This document shows, one piece after another, positions 1 to 9,126 of a DNA stretch of 64,000 bases (its first letter is position 1; every line of letters begins with the position of its first letter). This DNA is from Desulfobacter sp. (lineage in GTDB: Bacteria > Desulfobacterota > Desulfobacteria > Desulfobacterales > Desulfobacteraceae). The DNA is taken from assembly GCA_028768545.1 (NCBI GenBank), contig CP054838.1, positions 3,025,001 through 3,089,000 of the forward strand, in the 5' to 3' direction. Both the position numbers and the translations under genes were made by a program. The notes under the pieces are model-generated. The model was given only the letters and a program-made list of their open reading frames with translations, made no database searches and was not told where the DNA came from.

Positions 1-701
1 ACAGATGCGTTTTTAAATCCCCCGCCGAGAATCAGCCGATTCTCACGGGGCTCGCTTTTTCGAATGATGGACCCGGCAGCAGAGATACACCCGAACCCGA
101 TCTGGGCAGGCCCCACAAGTCCGCCCTGCCCTCCGAGAAACACAGGGGGCTTGTTCAGCATAACCCCCTGGTGAACATTTCCCATCATGGACGGAGTGGC
201 CTTGTCCTGGTTCGGGGTATAATTAAAATGGATAAACGAAGACCCCACCTCAGAATGGTCCTTGCGGCTGGTTCCGCCTGCCATGAGACAGTCACAAAAA
301 TTGATCAGGCTGCCCAGGGTAACAAAGGGAAAAAGAATGGTCTGTTTTAGCCCCACTGTGTGGGCGGCATTGGCCTGTTCTTCAAGGATACACCCCTTTC
401 GCACATGGGCGTTTGATCCAAACTGATTTTTCCCGAGAAGCACGGTATCCTGAAAATACCCCCCGTTAAGTTTGGAGTCAGGACCGACCAGGGTATTTTC
501 CAGGGTCACCTGGGCCTCGTATCCAATTTGGGCATGATCCATGATCAGGCTTCGTTTGCCCATGATCTTGGTGCCGCTGTACAAGGTTACCTTGTTGCCG
601 GATATCCTGTCTATATCCACATCAGAAGAAATATACACGGTTTCCGGGTTGGGTATCCTCACCCCTTTATCAATGAGTTGCTCTATTATTTTTTCAGTCA
701 T
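1..701 (-). CDS. GlmU-like left-handed beta-helix protein (C-terminus beyond window)
   Basis: Reading on the minus strand from an ATG at 699-701, the frame stays open to the left edge, giving at least 233 residues. The protein has the spaced hydrophobic pattern of hexapeptide-repeat (left-handed beta-helix) acyl/nucleotidyl transferases. It contains HFNYTPNQDKATPS and a glycine-rich stretch (GGQGGLVGP), which resemble the acetyltransferase half of GlmU-type UDP-N-acetylglucosamine pyrophosphorylases. Relatives in Desulfobacterota are usually annotated as UDP-N-acetylglucosamine pyrophosphorylase, but the N-terminal nucleotidyltransferase domain is absent here, so a role as a sugar-nucleotide acyltransferase or a structural homologue is equally possible. 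It is transcribed divergently from pgi. Confidence 0.6.
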   Translation of the reverse strand, partial: MTEKIIEQLIDKGVRIPNPETVYISSDVDIDRISGNKVTLYSGTKIMGKRSLIMDHAQIGYEAQVTLENTLVGPDSKLNGGYFQDTVLLGKNQFGSNAHVRKGCILEEQANAAHTVGLKQTILFPFVTLGSLINFCDCLMAGGTSRKDHSEVGSSFIHFNYTPNQDKATPSMMGNVHQGVMLNKPPVFLGGQGGLVGPAQIGFGCISAAGSIIRKSEPRENRLILGGGFKNAS

Positions 702-882
702 GGGCTATTAATTAGAAATCTATGGTCTATATTGTCAAGTTTTTTTGGTATCAGGCCAAATCAATGCTCCCTTAATCCACGGCACAGTTTGAGTCTTTCT
801 CGCTGAAAAAATCTTGATCCCCCAAATTTTTTCCCTGTTGTCATTCCAGACCAATCCTTTGAATGATTCTTTTTTTGGATCT

Positions 883-912
883 TTGGCCGATTTTTTTTTA
901 ATTCTTTATAAT
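883..912 (+). promoter_or_regulatory. Possible sigma-70 promoter of pgi
   Basis: A perfect TATAAT at 907-912 is preceded at 18 bp by TTGGCC (883-888), a four-of-six match to the -35 consensus. It lies about 108 bp before the pgi start, in the 318-bp divergent gap 702-1019, which is otherwise T-rich and holds no convincing gene. Confidence 0.4.
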
Positions 913-1019
913 AAACACTTTATTCTCTGTTTTTTTTCCTATACTCTTTTATCTGTCCGTCAAGAAAAAAACAAATTTTTAGAACCCTTCTGGGTCTGCC
1001 CCTTATACAGGAGATAAAA

Positions 1020-2654
1020 ATGAATCCATCTGGCCTGCTTGAGTCAAATCACCCTCAAATGAAAACCATATGTTCGGCGTTGGATGATCAGGCACAGGGG
1101 TTCAGCCGGGAAGGCTCGCACCTAAAACATTTGATCACAGATCCGGACAGGCTTGAAAAATATTCTATTCAATCCCCAAATTTTGTCTTTGATTTTTCCC
1201 GCCAGCGCCTGGATCAAAAAACCATTGATTTACTTTTAAACCTGGCAGAAGAGACCCATGCCCTTGACACCTTTTTTCAAATGACCCGAGGAGACCTTGT
1301 CAACCCGAGCGAAAAGAGACCGGCCTTGCACACTGCGGCCAGAGGATCAGGCAAAGGTCCCATTCAATATAAAACCCTGGATGTCAGAAAAGAAATGGAC
1401 CGGGTAAATCAAAACATCGCAACATTTTCAAAAAAAATCCACCAGGGAAAAATCACTCCAGGCTGCAACAGGCCGTTCACCGCTGCTGTGGTGGTGGGTA
1501 TCGGCGGATCCTATCTTGGATGCGAATTTTTATACGAGGCCCTGGGGGCCGGCCCCAAAAAAAAACTGCCCCTTTATTTTCTGGCCAATGTGGATATTGA
1601 CAATTTTGCCCGGATCATTGGTGAAGTGGATCCTGAAACCTGTTTGTGGATCGTTATTTCAAAATCCTATACCACCACGGAAACCATGGCCAACCTCAAC
1701 CAGGTACTCTGGTTTTTAAAAGAAAAGAACCTTAACCCCAAAAACCATCTGGTTACGGTCACCGCCCAGAAAAGTCCTGGAGACAATCCAGACACCCCTA
1801 TGCTTGCAAGCTTTCACATCTTTGATTTTATCGGAGGACGGTATTCTGTCTCTTCTGCCGTGGGCGGCCTGCCCATAAGTCTTGCCTTTGGAACCCAATG
1901 TTTCGAACAATTTTTACAGGGATGTAAAGCCATGGACACCCATGTGCTTTCAGCTGAACCCCGAAAAAATATCCCTTTGGTTGCCGCCTTGATTTCCATC
2001 TGGAACACCATTTTTTTAAATTATCCGGGCCAGGCCGTGATCCCCTACGCCTCAAGCCTGTCAAAGCTTGCCCCCCATGTTCAGCAATTGTACATGGAAA
2101 GCATGGGAAAATCAGTCTCTGCCCAAGGCACTCCCCTGTCCCGGGCTGCGGGCACCATTATTTTCGGAGAACCCGGCACCAATGCCCAGCATTCATTTTT
2201 CCAGCTTGCCCACCAGGGCCCGGCCTTTCCCATTGAATTTATCGGGGTGTTGAATCCCGGGTACAAAGGGTATCAGGTTCTGTCCAAAGGCGTGACCAAC
2301 CACCAGGAGTTATGGGCAAATCTTCTGGCCCAGGCCAATGCCCTGGCCAAGGGTCAGGCGCATGACACCCCGGCCCGGCAATTTACAGGAAACCGTCCCT
2401 CTTCCATCCTTGTGCTCAAGGACCTTGAACCTGAAAGTCTTGGAATGCTTTTGGCCTTTTACGAAGCCAGGACAGTGCTTGAAGGCTTTATTCTTGGCCT
2501 CAACCCCTTTGACCAGTTCGGGGTGGAACTTGGCAAGACCATGGCAACAAAAATAAGAGAAGAGATGGCTGCAAAAAACAAAGCCCCTGAATATGATTTT
2601 GACCCTCTGGACCCAGATACTAAATTCTACCTGAACCTGCTGTTTGACCAATAA
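1020..2654 (+). CDS. pgi: Glucose-6-phosphate isomerase
   Basis: Interconverts glucose 6-phosphate and fructose 6-phosphate in cytoplasmic glycolysis/gluconeogenesis. The 544-residue product has the family landmarks in order: EKRPALHTAAR near residue 98, the GIGGSYLG sugar-phosphate loop, SKSYTTTETMAN, GGRYSVSSAVGG, ESMGKSVSAQGT, FGEPGTNAQHSFFQLAHQG (catalytic His/Gln region) and the C-terminal GVELGK segment with the active-site Lys. The length is normal for the large bacterial form. The ATG at 1020 is preceded by AGGAG at good spacing. It is monocistronic, ending at a strong hairpin shared with the convergent fabH. Confidence 0.95.
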   Translation: MNPSGLLESNHPQMKTICSALDDQAQGFSREGSHLKHLITDPDRLEKYSIQSPNFVFDFSRQRLDQKTIDLLLNLAEETHALDTFFQMTRGDLVNPSEKRPALHTAARGSGKGPIQYKTLDVRKEMDRVNQNIATFSKKIHQGKITPGCNRPFTAAVVVGIGGSYLGCEFLYEALGAGPKKKLPLYFLANVDIDNFARIIGEVDPETCLWIVISKSYTTTETMANLNQVLWFLKEKNLNPKNHLVTVTAQKSPGDNPDTPMLASFHIFDFIGGRYSVSSAVGGLPISLAFGTQCFEQFLQGCKAMDTHVLSAEPRKNIPLVAALISIWNTIFLNYPGQAVIPYASSLSKLAPHVQQLYMESMGKSVSAQGTPLSRAAGTIIFGEPGTNAQHSFFQLAHQGPAFPIEFIGVLNPGYKGYQVLSKGVTNHQELWANLLAQANALAKGQAHDTPARQFTGNRPSSILVLKDLEPESLGMLLAFYEARTVLEGFILGLNPFDQFGVELGKTMATKIREEMAAKNKAPEYDFDPLDPDTKFYLNLLFDQ

Positions 2655-2707
2655 AAAGGGCGGATAAAAAAAAGGGCCAATGGCCCCCACCAATATATTT
2701 GTTAACC

Positions 2708-2754
2708 CATTGGGCCCCGGCATTCTTGATCTATCAAGAAACCGGGGCCCAATG
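2708..2754. terminator. Bidirectional hairpin between pgi and fabH
   Basis: CATTGGGCCCCGG (2708-2720) pairs perfectly with CCGGGGCCCAATG (2742-2754). The inside continues with TTCTTGAT/ATCAAGAA. A second small hairpin, AATGTT-AA-AACATT followed by a T run (2755-2769), abuts it on the plus side. The position between two converging genes fits a shared transcription stop. Confidence 0.75.
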
Positions 2755-2778
2755 AATGTTAAAACATTTTTTTAAATT

Positions 2779-3792
2779 TTAAACAAAGGTGTAGAGCGAC
2801 GCCCCCCAGGTAATACCGGCACCAAGTCCTGCAAACAAAACCGTACTTCCGGGCTGGCCGGTTCTGCCCTCTTCTATGGCCTCGTGCAAGGCAATGGGAA
2901 TACTGGCGGCCGTGGTGTTCCCATATTTATGAATATTGTGAAAGATCTTGTCTTCGGGCAACTTCAAAAATTGACCAAAGGCCTGGTTAATGCGCTTGTT
3001 GGCCTGGTGGGGAATCACAAGATCAATATCTTCAAGTTTCATATCCGCCTTGGCCAGCACCTCGTGGGTGACCTTGGGCAGCATTCGCACCGCTTTTTTA
3101 AAAATAACAGGGCCGTCCATCACCGGAAAATACCTGGGATCATCCATGGGCACATCATCGGGCATCCGCTTGAATAAATTGGATGCCGGCAGTTCAGTCA
3201 TGAGAGAATCGGCAAGATTTCCATCCGCATGAAGGGCGGATGCAATCAGCCCGACCTTCTCATGGGTATCATCGGCCTCAATACAGACAGCTCCGGCTCC
3301 GTCACCAAAAATAACCGTCACATCCCTGCCCCGGGTGGATTTATCAATGCCCGAAGAATGCACTTCCGCACCGATCAACAGCACCTTGGAGGCAAGACCC
3401 GACTTGATATAGGCATCTGCTGTGGCAAATCCGTAAAGAAACCCTGTGCACTGCTGGCGAATATCCAGGGCCGGAGTGGAATCAAGCCCAAGATTCCTGG
3501 CAACCAGGCAGCCTCCGCCGGGAAACATGATATCCGGGCTCAGGGTGGCAAAAATGATAAAATCAAGATCCTGGGCGGTCCATCCGGCAGCCGCCAGCGC
3601 TTTTTCTGCCGCTTTGGTGCCAAGGTCAGAGGCACCGCAGGGGTCTTCTTCAGTGATCCAATGCCGCTGGTGAATACCGGTCCTTTGTTTTATCCATTCA
3701 TCAGAGGTATCCATGAACTGGGTAAGGTCCTGATTGGTAACGACATGGGGCGGAACAAACATGCCAGTGCCTTTGATTATTGATTTTCTCAT
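2779..3792 (-). CDS. fabH: Beta-ketoacyl-ACP synthase III (FabH family)
   Basis: Condenses an acyl-CoA primer with malonyl-ACP to start fatty-acid synthesis, or acts as a FabH-like condensing enzyme in another lipid pathway. The 337-residue protein has the thiolase-fold triad: Cys in RQQCTGFLYG (about residue 115), His in VIPHQANKRIN and Asn in YGNTTAASIP. The N-terminal TSDEWIKQRTGI is also typical. It stands alone, with no acpP, fabD or fabG beside it, so use for housekeeping versus specialised lipid synthesis cannot be decided from context. It is transcribed convergently with pgi. Confidence 0.88.
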   Translation of the reverse strand: MRKSIIKGTGMFVPPHVVTNQDLTQFMDTSDEWIKQRTGIHQRHWITEEDPCGASDLGTKAAEKALAAAGWTAQDLDFIIFATLSPDIMFPGGGCLVARNLGLDSTPALDIRQQCTGFLYGFATADAYIKSGLASKVLLIGAEVHSSGIDKSTRGRDVTVIFGDGAGAVCIEADDTHEKVGLIASALHADGNLADSLMTELPASNLFKRMPDDVPMDDPRYFPVMDGPVIFKKAVRMLPKVTHEVLAKADMKLEDIDLVIPHQANKRINQAFGQFLKLPEDKIFHNIHKYGNTTAASIPIALHEAIEEGRTGQPGSTVLFAGLGAGITWGASLYTFV

Positions 3793-4021
3793 TTAATGTC
3801 CTTTACTCTATATTCATTTATTTCCTGTCAAATAATCAATTGCCAAATATCTGAGACTGCTATATGATTTTGAAACTTTTGATTTCGATTAATCGTAAAC
3901 AGCTTTATAGTATTAATTTAATGTTTAGGCAAGAAACTTCACCTCCGGCAGGGCTAAAATGATAAAGAATCCCCCCCTTCCGGGACTGACAATTTATCCA
4001 TAAAGAATAATAAAGACTACC

Positions 4022-4957
4022 TTGGCAATAAATATACTTATCCTTTTGACAGGCCTTGCCCTGCTCTACTTTGGATCTTCCGTTCTGGTTGAGGGATCAG
4101 CCTCCACCGCTATCATGTTTTCAGTCCGTCCGGTCATCATCGGCCTGACCATTGTCTCCCTTGCCACATCCGCCCCAGAACTCCTGGTCAGCCTTGTTGC
4201 CGCCGTAAAAGGATCTGAAGGGATCTCACTGGGCAACATTCTTGGCAGCAATGTGATCAATATTGCACTGGTGCTGGGAGCTTCGGCAATGATTAAACCT
4301 GTGGCCATTAAACAACAGGTGATCTCCATTGAAATCCCCTATATGGTTTTAATCTCATTTGTTTTCTGGCTCTTATGTCTGGACGATAATATCAACAGAA
4401 CAGACGGCTTTATCCTGATTACCTTGCTCATCATTTTTCTCGGGTATGGGCTGTATACGGCCAGCGACAAATCCCAGGACCGGACAAGGGAAAACAAAAA
4501 AGACCCGGTGAAAATTTTAAAAAACATCGCCTTTATTCTGGTCGGCATACTCATGCTGGCCTTTGGTGCCAATCTTGTGGTCAAAGAGGCCATTGAAATG
4601 GCCGAACAGATCGGGCTTTCCCAGACCTTTATTGGAATATCCGTTGTGGCCCTGGGCACCTCTTTGCCGGAACTTGCCACTTCGGTTGTGGCTGCGGCAA
4701 GGGGAGAAAGTGATATTTCAGTGGGCAATGTCGTTGGCTCCAACCTATTTAATATCTGCCTGGTCATGGGGGTGGTGGGACTGTTTAACCCCATGCAGGT
4801 GGAGCCCTCTTTGCACGGATTTGAGTTCCCCTTCATGATTTTTATCTGTCTTACGCTCTGGGCGATGGCCTATTTTTTCCACGGGGTGGGAAAAAAGGGA
4901 GGCATTTTGCTTATCGCCTTATTCTTAGTGTATCTTGGGGTTTCTTACTTAAAATAA
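4022..4957 (+). CDS. Calcium/sodium antiporter, YrbG/CaCA family
   Basis: A 311-residue inner-membrane cation/Ca2+ exchanger. The two inverted alpha-repeats are clear: LATSAPELLVSLVAA with SLGNILGSNVINI in the first half, and ALGTSLPELATSVVAA with SVGNVVGSNLFNI in the second. These are the ion-coordinating segments of the CaCA family. About ten hydrophobic helices are visible. The start is a TTG at 4022, chosen because the next ATG would remove the first transmembrane helix. The ribosome site is weak. Isolated gene. Confidence 0.9.
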   Translation: MAINILILLTGLALLYFGSSVLVEGSASTAIMFSVRPVIIGLTIVSLATSAPELLVSLVAAVKGSEGISLGNILGSNVINIALVLGASAMIKPVAIKQQVISIEIPYMVLISFVFWLLCLDDNINRTDGFILITLLIIFLGYGLYTASDKSQDRTRENKKDPVKILKNIAFILVGILMLAFGANLVVKEAIEMAEQIGLSQTFIGISVVALGTSLPELATSVVAAARGESDISVGNVVGSNLFNICLVMGVVGLFNPMQVEPSLHGFEFPFMIFICLTLWAMAYFFHGVGKKGGILLIALFLVYLGVSYLK

Positions 4958-4997
4958 ACAATGGTTTCGCAGATTTTTATTTTTTTCCTTGCAAGTA

Positions 4998-5026
4998 TTG
5001 ACAAAACTATTATATGGACTGATAGG
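4998..5026 (+). promoter_or_regulatory. Possible promoter of the receiver/activator pair
   Basis: A perfect TTGACA (4998-5003) is followed at 17 bp by the poor -10 GATAGG (5021-5026), 35 bp before the ATG of the receiver gene. The -35 is good but the -10 is weak, so this is tentative. Confidence 0.3.
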
Positions 5027-5060
5027 TAAAAATTTTCCACTCCCACTAAACGAGGCATAA

Positions 5061-5438
5061 ATGAGCGATCCTAAACGACTTTTAATCGTTGATGACAATA
5101 AAGACATATTGTCCACCTTTTATGAATTTTTCAATTCATTGGGATATGAAGTTAAAACAGCTGTTGACGGATTTGCCGCTTTGAAAATTTTAAGGGATAA
5201 GCCCAAATTCTTTGACTGTTTGATTACCGACCTTGTCATGCCCAATATCAGCGGAGTCGGTTTAATTTCAATCGTTAAAAAAGAATTTTTTGATCTCAAA
5301 ATCATCGCAATGACAGGATATGGAGATAAACCCGGGGCCATGGCATCAGAGGCCGAAGCAGACCTTGTTCTTTTCAAACCCATTGACCTGTTCAAAATTG
5401 AAGAAAAGGTATCAGAACTCCTTGAATTAACCCATTAA
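5061..5438 (+). CDS. Stand-alone response-regulator receiver
   Basis: A 125-residue CheY-like receiver with no output domain. The acidic pair DD follows LLIV at residues 10-11, the phosphoacceptor Asp is in CLITDLVMP, Thr/Gly in IAMTGYG, and Lys in LVLFKPID. It is followed after 16 bp by a sigma-54 activator that lacks its own receiver. The pair therefore looks like an NtrC-type regulator split into two genes, and the receiver may work in trans on that activator. No sensor kinase is adjacent. Confidence 0.85.
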   Translation: MSDPKRLLIVDDNKDILSTFYEFFNSLGYEVKTAVDGFAALKILRDKPKFFDCLITDLVMPNISGVGLISIVKKEFFDLKIIAMTGYGDKPGAMASEAEADLVLFKPIDLFKIEEKVSELLELTH

Positions 5439-5454
5439 AGAGTAAATCAAGCTT

Positions 5455-6525
5455 ATGAGTACAACACCTTTGATCGGCGTCAGTAAATCCATGTTAAAAA
5501 TCAAGGAATTGATCAACCATGTGGCCAATACCTGCCTGAATGTTTTGATTACAGGCGAGACAGGTGTGGGTAAAGAGGTGGTGGCCCAAAGCCTGTATGC
5601 AGAATCCCCCAGAGCTAAAAACAATTTTGTGAAAATAAATTGTGCCGCACTGCCTGAGACCCTTTTGGAATCAGAACTTTACGGATATGAAAAAGGGGCA
5701 TTTACCGGCGCCCACAAAAAAAGATCTGGCAAATTTCTCACTGCGGATAAAGGAGTGCTTTTTCTGGACGAAATCGGAGATATGCCCCTGTCCCTTCAAT
5801 CTAAGATGCTCCACGTGCTTCAAAGCGGTGAATTTTCTCCCCTTGGATCAGATGAGGATTTTAAAACAGATGTGTGGGTGATTGCCGCAACCAACCATAA
5901 TCTGGAAAAAAGCATTCAAAATAAAACCTTTAGAGAAGATCTTTTTTATCGGCTCAATATTATTAAAATAGATATTCCTCCCTTAAGGGATCGCCAGGAT
6001 GACATCCCGGCCCTGGTTGAATATTATTTCAGAATGTACCGGGCCCAATATCCAAGCAGTCAGGGCAGTAAACCCGACCCCCAGACCCTGTCACGGCTGT
6101 GCAGCTATCCATGGCCCGGCAACGTCCGCCAGCTCCAAAATTGTATTAAAAAGCAGATGGTCCTCAACTCCTGGGAAAAGACCCTTGACGAGCTTCCCTG
6201 GGACCCCCCGGCTAAAAAGGCTGAAGATAATTTATCCTTGTCTGATCCAGGCCATCTCAGGTTTAACAACCATGAAAATAACAACAGGTTAAAAATCATC
6301 TCTGAATTTGTAGACCTGTCCACCAGCTCCGAAAAATTATTTGAAGACATTTCCCTTAAAAAGATTAAAAAACTGGCCTCTGACAAGGTTGAAAAAGAAG
6401 TCATTTCCTTTGTGCTTGAAAAAGTCGGGTGGAATCGCTCTAGGGCTGCAAAAATTCTCAAAGTCAGCTATAAAACCTTGTTGTATAAAATGACGGAGTT
6501 TGAGGTCAGACCCCCAGTCAAATAA
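5455..6525 (+). CDS. Sigma-54-dependent activator without N-terminal receiver
   Basis: A 356-residue AAA+ enhancer-binding protein. It starts almost directly with the AAA+ domain (GVSKSM near residue 8). Walker A is GETGVGKE, the sigma-54-contacting GAFTGA loop is present as KGAFTGAHK, Walker B is LFLDEIGDM, and the R-finger region is REDLFYRLN. The C-terminus carries a Fis-type helix-turn-helix (NRSRAAKILKVSYKTLLYKM). Such receiver-less activators are often controlled by a partner protein; the free receiver just upstream is the obvious candidate. The LIV transporter operon follows 322 bp downstream and may be a target, but this is inference. Confidence 0.88.
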   Translation: MSTTPLIGVSKSMLKIKELINHVANTCLNVLITGETGVGKEVVAQSLYAESPRAKNNFVKINCAALPETLLESELYGYEKGAFTGAHKKRSGKFLTADKGVLFLDEIGDMPLSLQSKMLHVLQSGEFSPLGSDEDFKTDVWVIAATNHNLEKSIQNKTFREDLFYRLNIIKIDIPPLRDRQDDIPALVEYYFRMYRAQYPSSQGSKPDPQTLSRLCSYPWPGNVRQLQNCIKKQMVLNSWEKTLDELPWDPPAKKAEDNLSLSDPGHLRFNNHENNNRLKIISEFVDLSTSSEKLFEDISLKKIKKLASDKVEKEVISFVLEKVGWNRSRAAKILKVSYKTLLYKMTEFEVRPPVK

Positions 6526-6684
6526 CCAGTGCACAACCGGTCTTTCTTCGGGATAAGCACCAATGCATTTTGGGGTCTGTTTTTCCAATGTCCCCGAACC
6601 AATTTTCCTTTGCCCGTCCATTTTTTTTTGCATTTTCAACAATTAGGTTTACTTCCCATGGGTTTTTAAATATAGAGTTAAGCT

Positions 6685-6753
6685 AAACCAAAACCAATGA
6701 ATTACGTTTTAAAAACAGTACCCTGGGTCAATTTAAACCAATAATTTTGGTTT
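6685..6753. promoter_or_regulatory. AAACCA repeats upstream of the LIV operon
   Basis: In the 322-bp gap 6526-6847 the hexamer AAACCA occurs head-to-tail at 6685-6690 and 6691-6696. It occurs again in a perfect inverted repeat AAACCAA-TAATT-TTGGTTT (6735-6753). The arrangement of two direct copies plus one dyad, about 95 bp before the transporter start, suggests a regulator-binding region. I do not see a clear -24/-12 sigma-54 promoter. The rest of the gap is AT-rich without a gene. Confidence 0.35.
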
Positions 6754-6847
6754 AATTAAAGATAGCTTTTGTTAAGTTGGATTTTCCTCATTTTATCATT
6801 TAAAAATGAAGTAAAATCAAAAAATTATTTTTATTCAAGGAGGAGAT

Positions 6848-8023
6848 ATGCGGAAAATTGCCTTACTCACGGTGTTCGCCATTTGCTTGGCCATGATCCT
6901 AACCCCAACGGCATTCAGTGCCAGAAAAACCATTATTAAAATCGGTATCAATGCCCCGTTGACCGGGGATATCCCCAAGGTGGGCGAAGGCAGCAAATAT
7001 GCGGCCATGCTTTGGCTTGAGGACATTGAAAAAGCCGGTGGCCTTGAAGTTGGCGGGAAAAAGTACGAGGTAGAGCTGGTTATTGAAGACAATGAATCCA
7101 AGGCAGAATCCGCAGTAAAAGCCAACACCAAAATGATCACCCAGGATGATGTTCTTGCCATTGTCGGTCCCCAGTCCTCCAAACAGGCCGTGCCCTCAGG
7201 AGAAGTGGCCAACAAATATAATACGGTCATGATCTCCCCCTGGTCCACCAATGAAAATACCACTCTTGACAGACCCTATGTTTTCCGTGGTTGCTTCCTT
7301 GATCCTTTCCAGGGTCCTGTTGTGGCCAATTTTATCACAGACGAATTTGCGTTTACCAAAGCTGCGGTTCTCTATGATGTGGCAAATGACTATTCAAAAG
7401 GTCTTGCAGAAGTCTTCAAAGCTGCCTGGGAAAAAAAACACGGGGCCGGCTCTGTTGTGGCCTATGAAAGTTTTACCACAAAAGACACAGACTTTTCCTC
7501 CCAGCTGACCACCATAGTTAAATCAGGTGCCCAGGTTTTGTTTTCCCCCCAATATTACAATGAGGTCCCCTTGATTGTAAAACAAGCCAAAAACTTAGGC
7601 TGGAAAGGCCCCATAGTCGGATCTGATTCCTGGGGATCTGCTGAGCTGGTCAGCCTTTGCGGTAAAGACTGCAACGGTCTTTTCTTTTCCTCCCATTATG
7701 CGGCAGCCGGTGCAAAAGGCGCAACCAAAGCCTTTATTGACCGGTATGAAAAAACCTACGGCTATATCCCTGACGATGTGGCCGCCCTGACCTGGGATGC
7801 GCTTAAACTTGCCGAGCAGGCCATCCAGAATACCGGCAAAATTACAGGCAAAGTGGCCAAGGACCGTACCGCTGTGAGGGATGCTTTGGCCCAGATCAAA
7901 GATTTTGCAGGCATCACCGGAAACATGACCTTTACCCAGGAAGGTGACCCCATCAAATGTGCCGTTATTGTTAAGATCAACGATGAAGGCCAATTTGAAT
8001 TCTACAAATCCAGTTGCCCATAA
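6848..8023 (+). CDS. livK: Branched-chain-amino-acid-type ABC transporter, periplasmic binding protein
   Basis: A 391-residue type I periplasmic binding protein that delivers substrate to the LivHMGF complex. It has a signal peptide (MRKIALLTVFAICLAMILT, cleaved near AFSA-RK). The Leu/Ile/Val-receptor fold follows (IKIGINAPLTGD, then IVGPQSSKQAVPSGEVANK). Two cysteine pairs late in the protein (CGKDC, CP at the end) could form disulfides. The start has an excellent AAGGAGGAG ribosome site. First gene of a five-gene operon. The true substrate (amino acid, short amide or urea) cannot be read from sequence. Confidence 0.9.
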   Translation: MRKIALLTVFAICLAMILTPTAFSARKTIIKIGINAPLTGDIPKVGEGSKYAAMLWLEDIEKAGGLEVGGKKYEVELVIEDNESKAESAVKANTKMITQDDVLAIVGPQSSKQAVPSGEVANKYNTVMISPWSTNENTTLDRPYVFRGCFLDPFQGPVVANFITDEFAFTKAAVLYDVANDYSKGLAEVFKAAWEKKHGAGSVVAYESFTTKDTDFSSQLTTIVKSGAQVLFSPQYYNEVPLIVKQAKNLGWKGPIVGSDSWGSAELVSLCGKDCNGLFFSSHYAAAGAKGATKAFIDRYEKTYGYIPDDVAALTWDALKLAEQAIQNTGKITGKVAKDRTAVRDALAQIKDFAGITGNMTFTQEGDPIKCAVIVKINDEGQFEFYKSSCP

Positions 8024-8046
8024 CATTTTTTTTGTGCAACCCTTAT

Positions 8047-8087
8047 AATGACTGCTGCACCCCTGTCAAAGGGGTTCAGCAGTCATT
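8047..8087 (+). terminator. Intercistronic hairpin after the binding-protein gene
   Basis: AATGACTGCTG (8047-8057) pairs with CAGCAGTCATT (8077-8087), with an inner CCCC/GGGG stem. There is no U run after it. It is therefore more likely an mRNA-stabilising or partial-attenuation hairpin that raises binding-protein output over the permease genes than a full terminator. Confidence 0.55.
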
Positions 8088-8170
8088 GCTGTATAAACAA
8101 CCGCGGCCTTGCGACCGCCTTAGATATTGAAAGCCATATTTTTTCAATATAATGCAACAGGAGTTGGTGA

Positions 8171-9106
8171 ATGGAATCCTTGACTGAATATGTACCATAT
8201 ATCATACAAAACCTGATCAATGCCGCCCAGAGAGGCAGTTTCTATGCGGTGATTTCCATCGGGTATTCCATGGTATACGGTGTACTTATGCTTTTTAACT
8301 TTGCCCACGGTGATATTTTCATGGTGGGTACCTATATCGGGTTTGGCATTGCCACCCTTTTTCTTGCCGTTTTTGCAGGTTTGTTACCAGGTCCTCTGAT
8401 CTTTATCGCCACGGTTGTGGTGACCATGTTTTTGGCTTCATGGATCGGGGTCTTTGTCGAAGTTACAGGATACCGTCCCCTTCGCCAGGCCCCAAGGGCA
8501 TCGGCTGCGATCACAGGGCTTATGATCGGTATTATATTTGAAACCGGTATTCTCATCCTGCTCGGGGCCAAACGCTTAAGCTTTCCACCGCTTATGGAAT
8601 CGGTCACCTATAATGTTGGCGGGGTCTATTTTACCAATGTAAAGGTGATGATCATTATTATCTCTTTGCTACTCATGCTGGCCCTGCACGGATTTATCCA
8701 AAAGACCAAATGGGGGATGGCCATGCGGGCCATGTCCTATGATTTTCTTGCCGTCCCCCTCATGGGGGTTTCCATTAATATTATCGCCCCTCTCACCTTT
8801 GCCGTGGGCGCAGGACTGGCATCGGTGGCCGGCATTCTTTACGGCCAGGCCTATCCCATCCTTGACCCCTATATGGGCGTCATCATTGGGTGGAAAGCCT
8901 TTGTTGCCGCAATCCTCGGAGGAAGAGGCTCCATCAAGGGCGCGGCCCTTGCAGGCTATCTTCTCGGGTTTATAGAAATATTTGTTGCCACGATTTTCCC
9001 GTCTACCTTGAGGGATCTGATTGCCTATTCCATTATTCTGGTGATCTTAACCTTCAGGCCCAGAGGATTTTTCGGAATGGAACACAGTACAAAACTGCGA
9101 TTATAA
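8171..9106 (+). CDS. livH: LIV-type ABC transporter permease LivH
   Basis: A 311-residue inner-membrane permease of the LivH family with about eight transmembrane helices. Typical segments are GYSMVYGVLMLFNFAHGDIFMVG near the N-terminus and the GWKAFVAAILGGRGSIKGA cytoplasmic coupling loop near residue 240. It pairs with LivM to form the membrane channel. The ribosome site is CAGGAG. It is 147 bp downstream of the binding protein and 20 bp before livM. Confidence 0.92.
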   Translation: MESLTEYVPYIIQNLINAAQRGSFYAVISIGYSMVYGVLMLFNFAHGDIFMVGTYIGFGIATLFLAVFAGLLPGPLIFIATVVVTMFLASWIGVFVEVTGYRPLRQAPRASAAITGLMIGIIFETGILILLGAKRLSFPPLMESVTYNVGGVYFTNVKVMIIIISLLLMLALHGFIQKTKWGMAMRAMSYDFLAVPLMGVSINIIAPLTFAVGAGLASVAGILYGQAYPILDPYMGVIIGWKAFVAAILGGRGSIKGAALAGYLLGFIEIFVATIFPSTLRDLIAYSIILVILTFRPRGFFGMEHSTKLRL

Positions 9107-9126
9107 TAAAAATTTAGGAATTTCAA

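Noticed and set aside
814..1017. Short open frames in the divergent region before pgi
   Set aside because: T-rich, low-complexity translation, no ribosome site, and overlap with the likely pgi promoter region.
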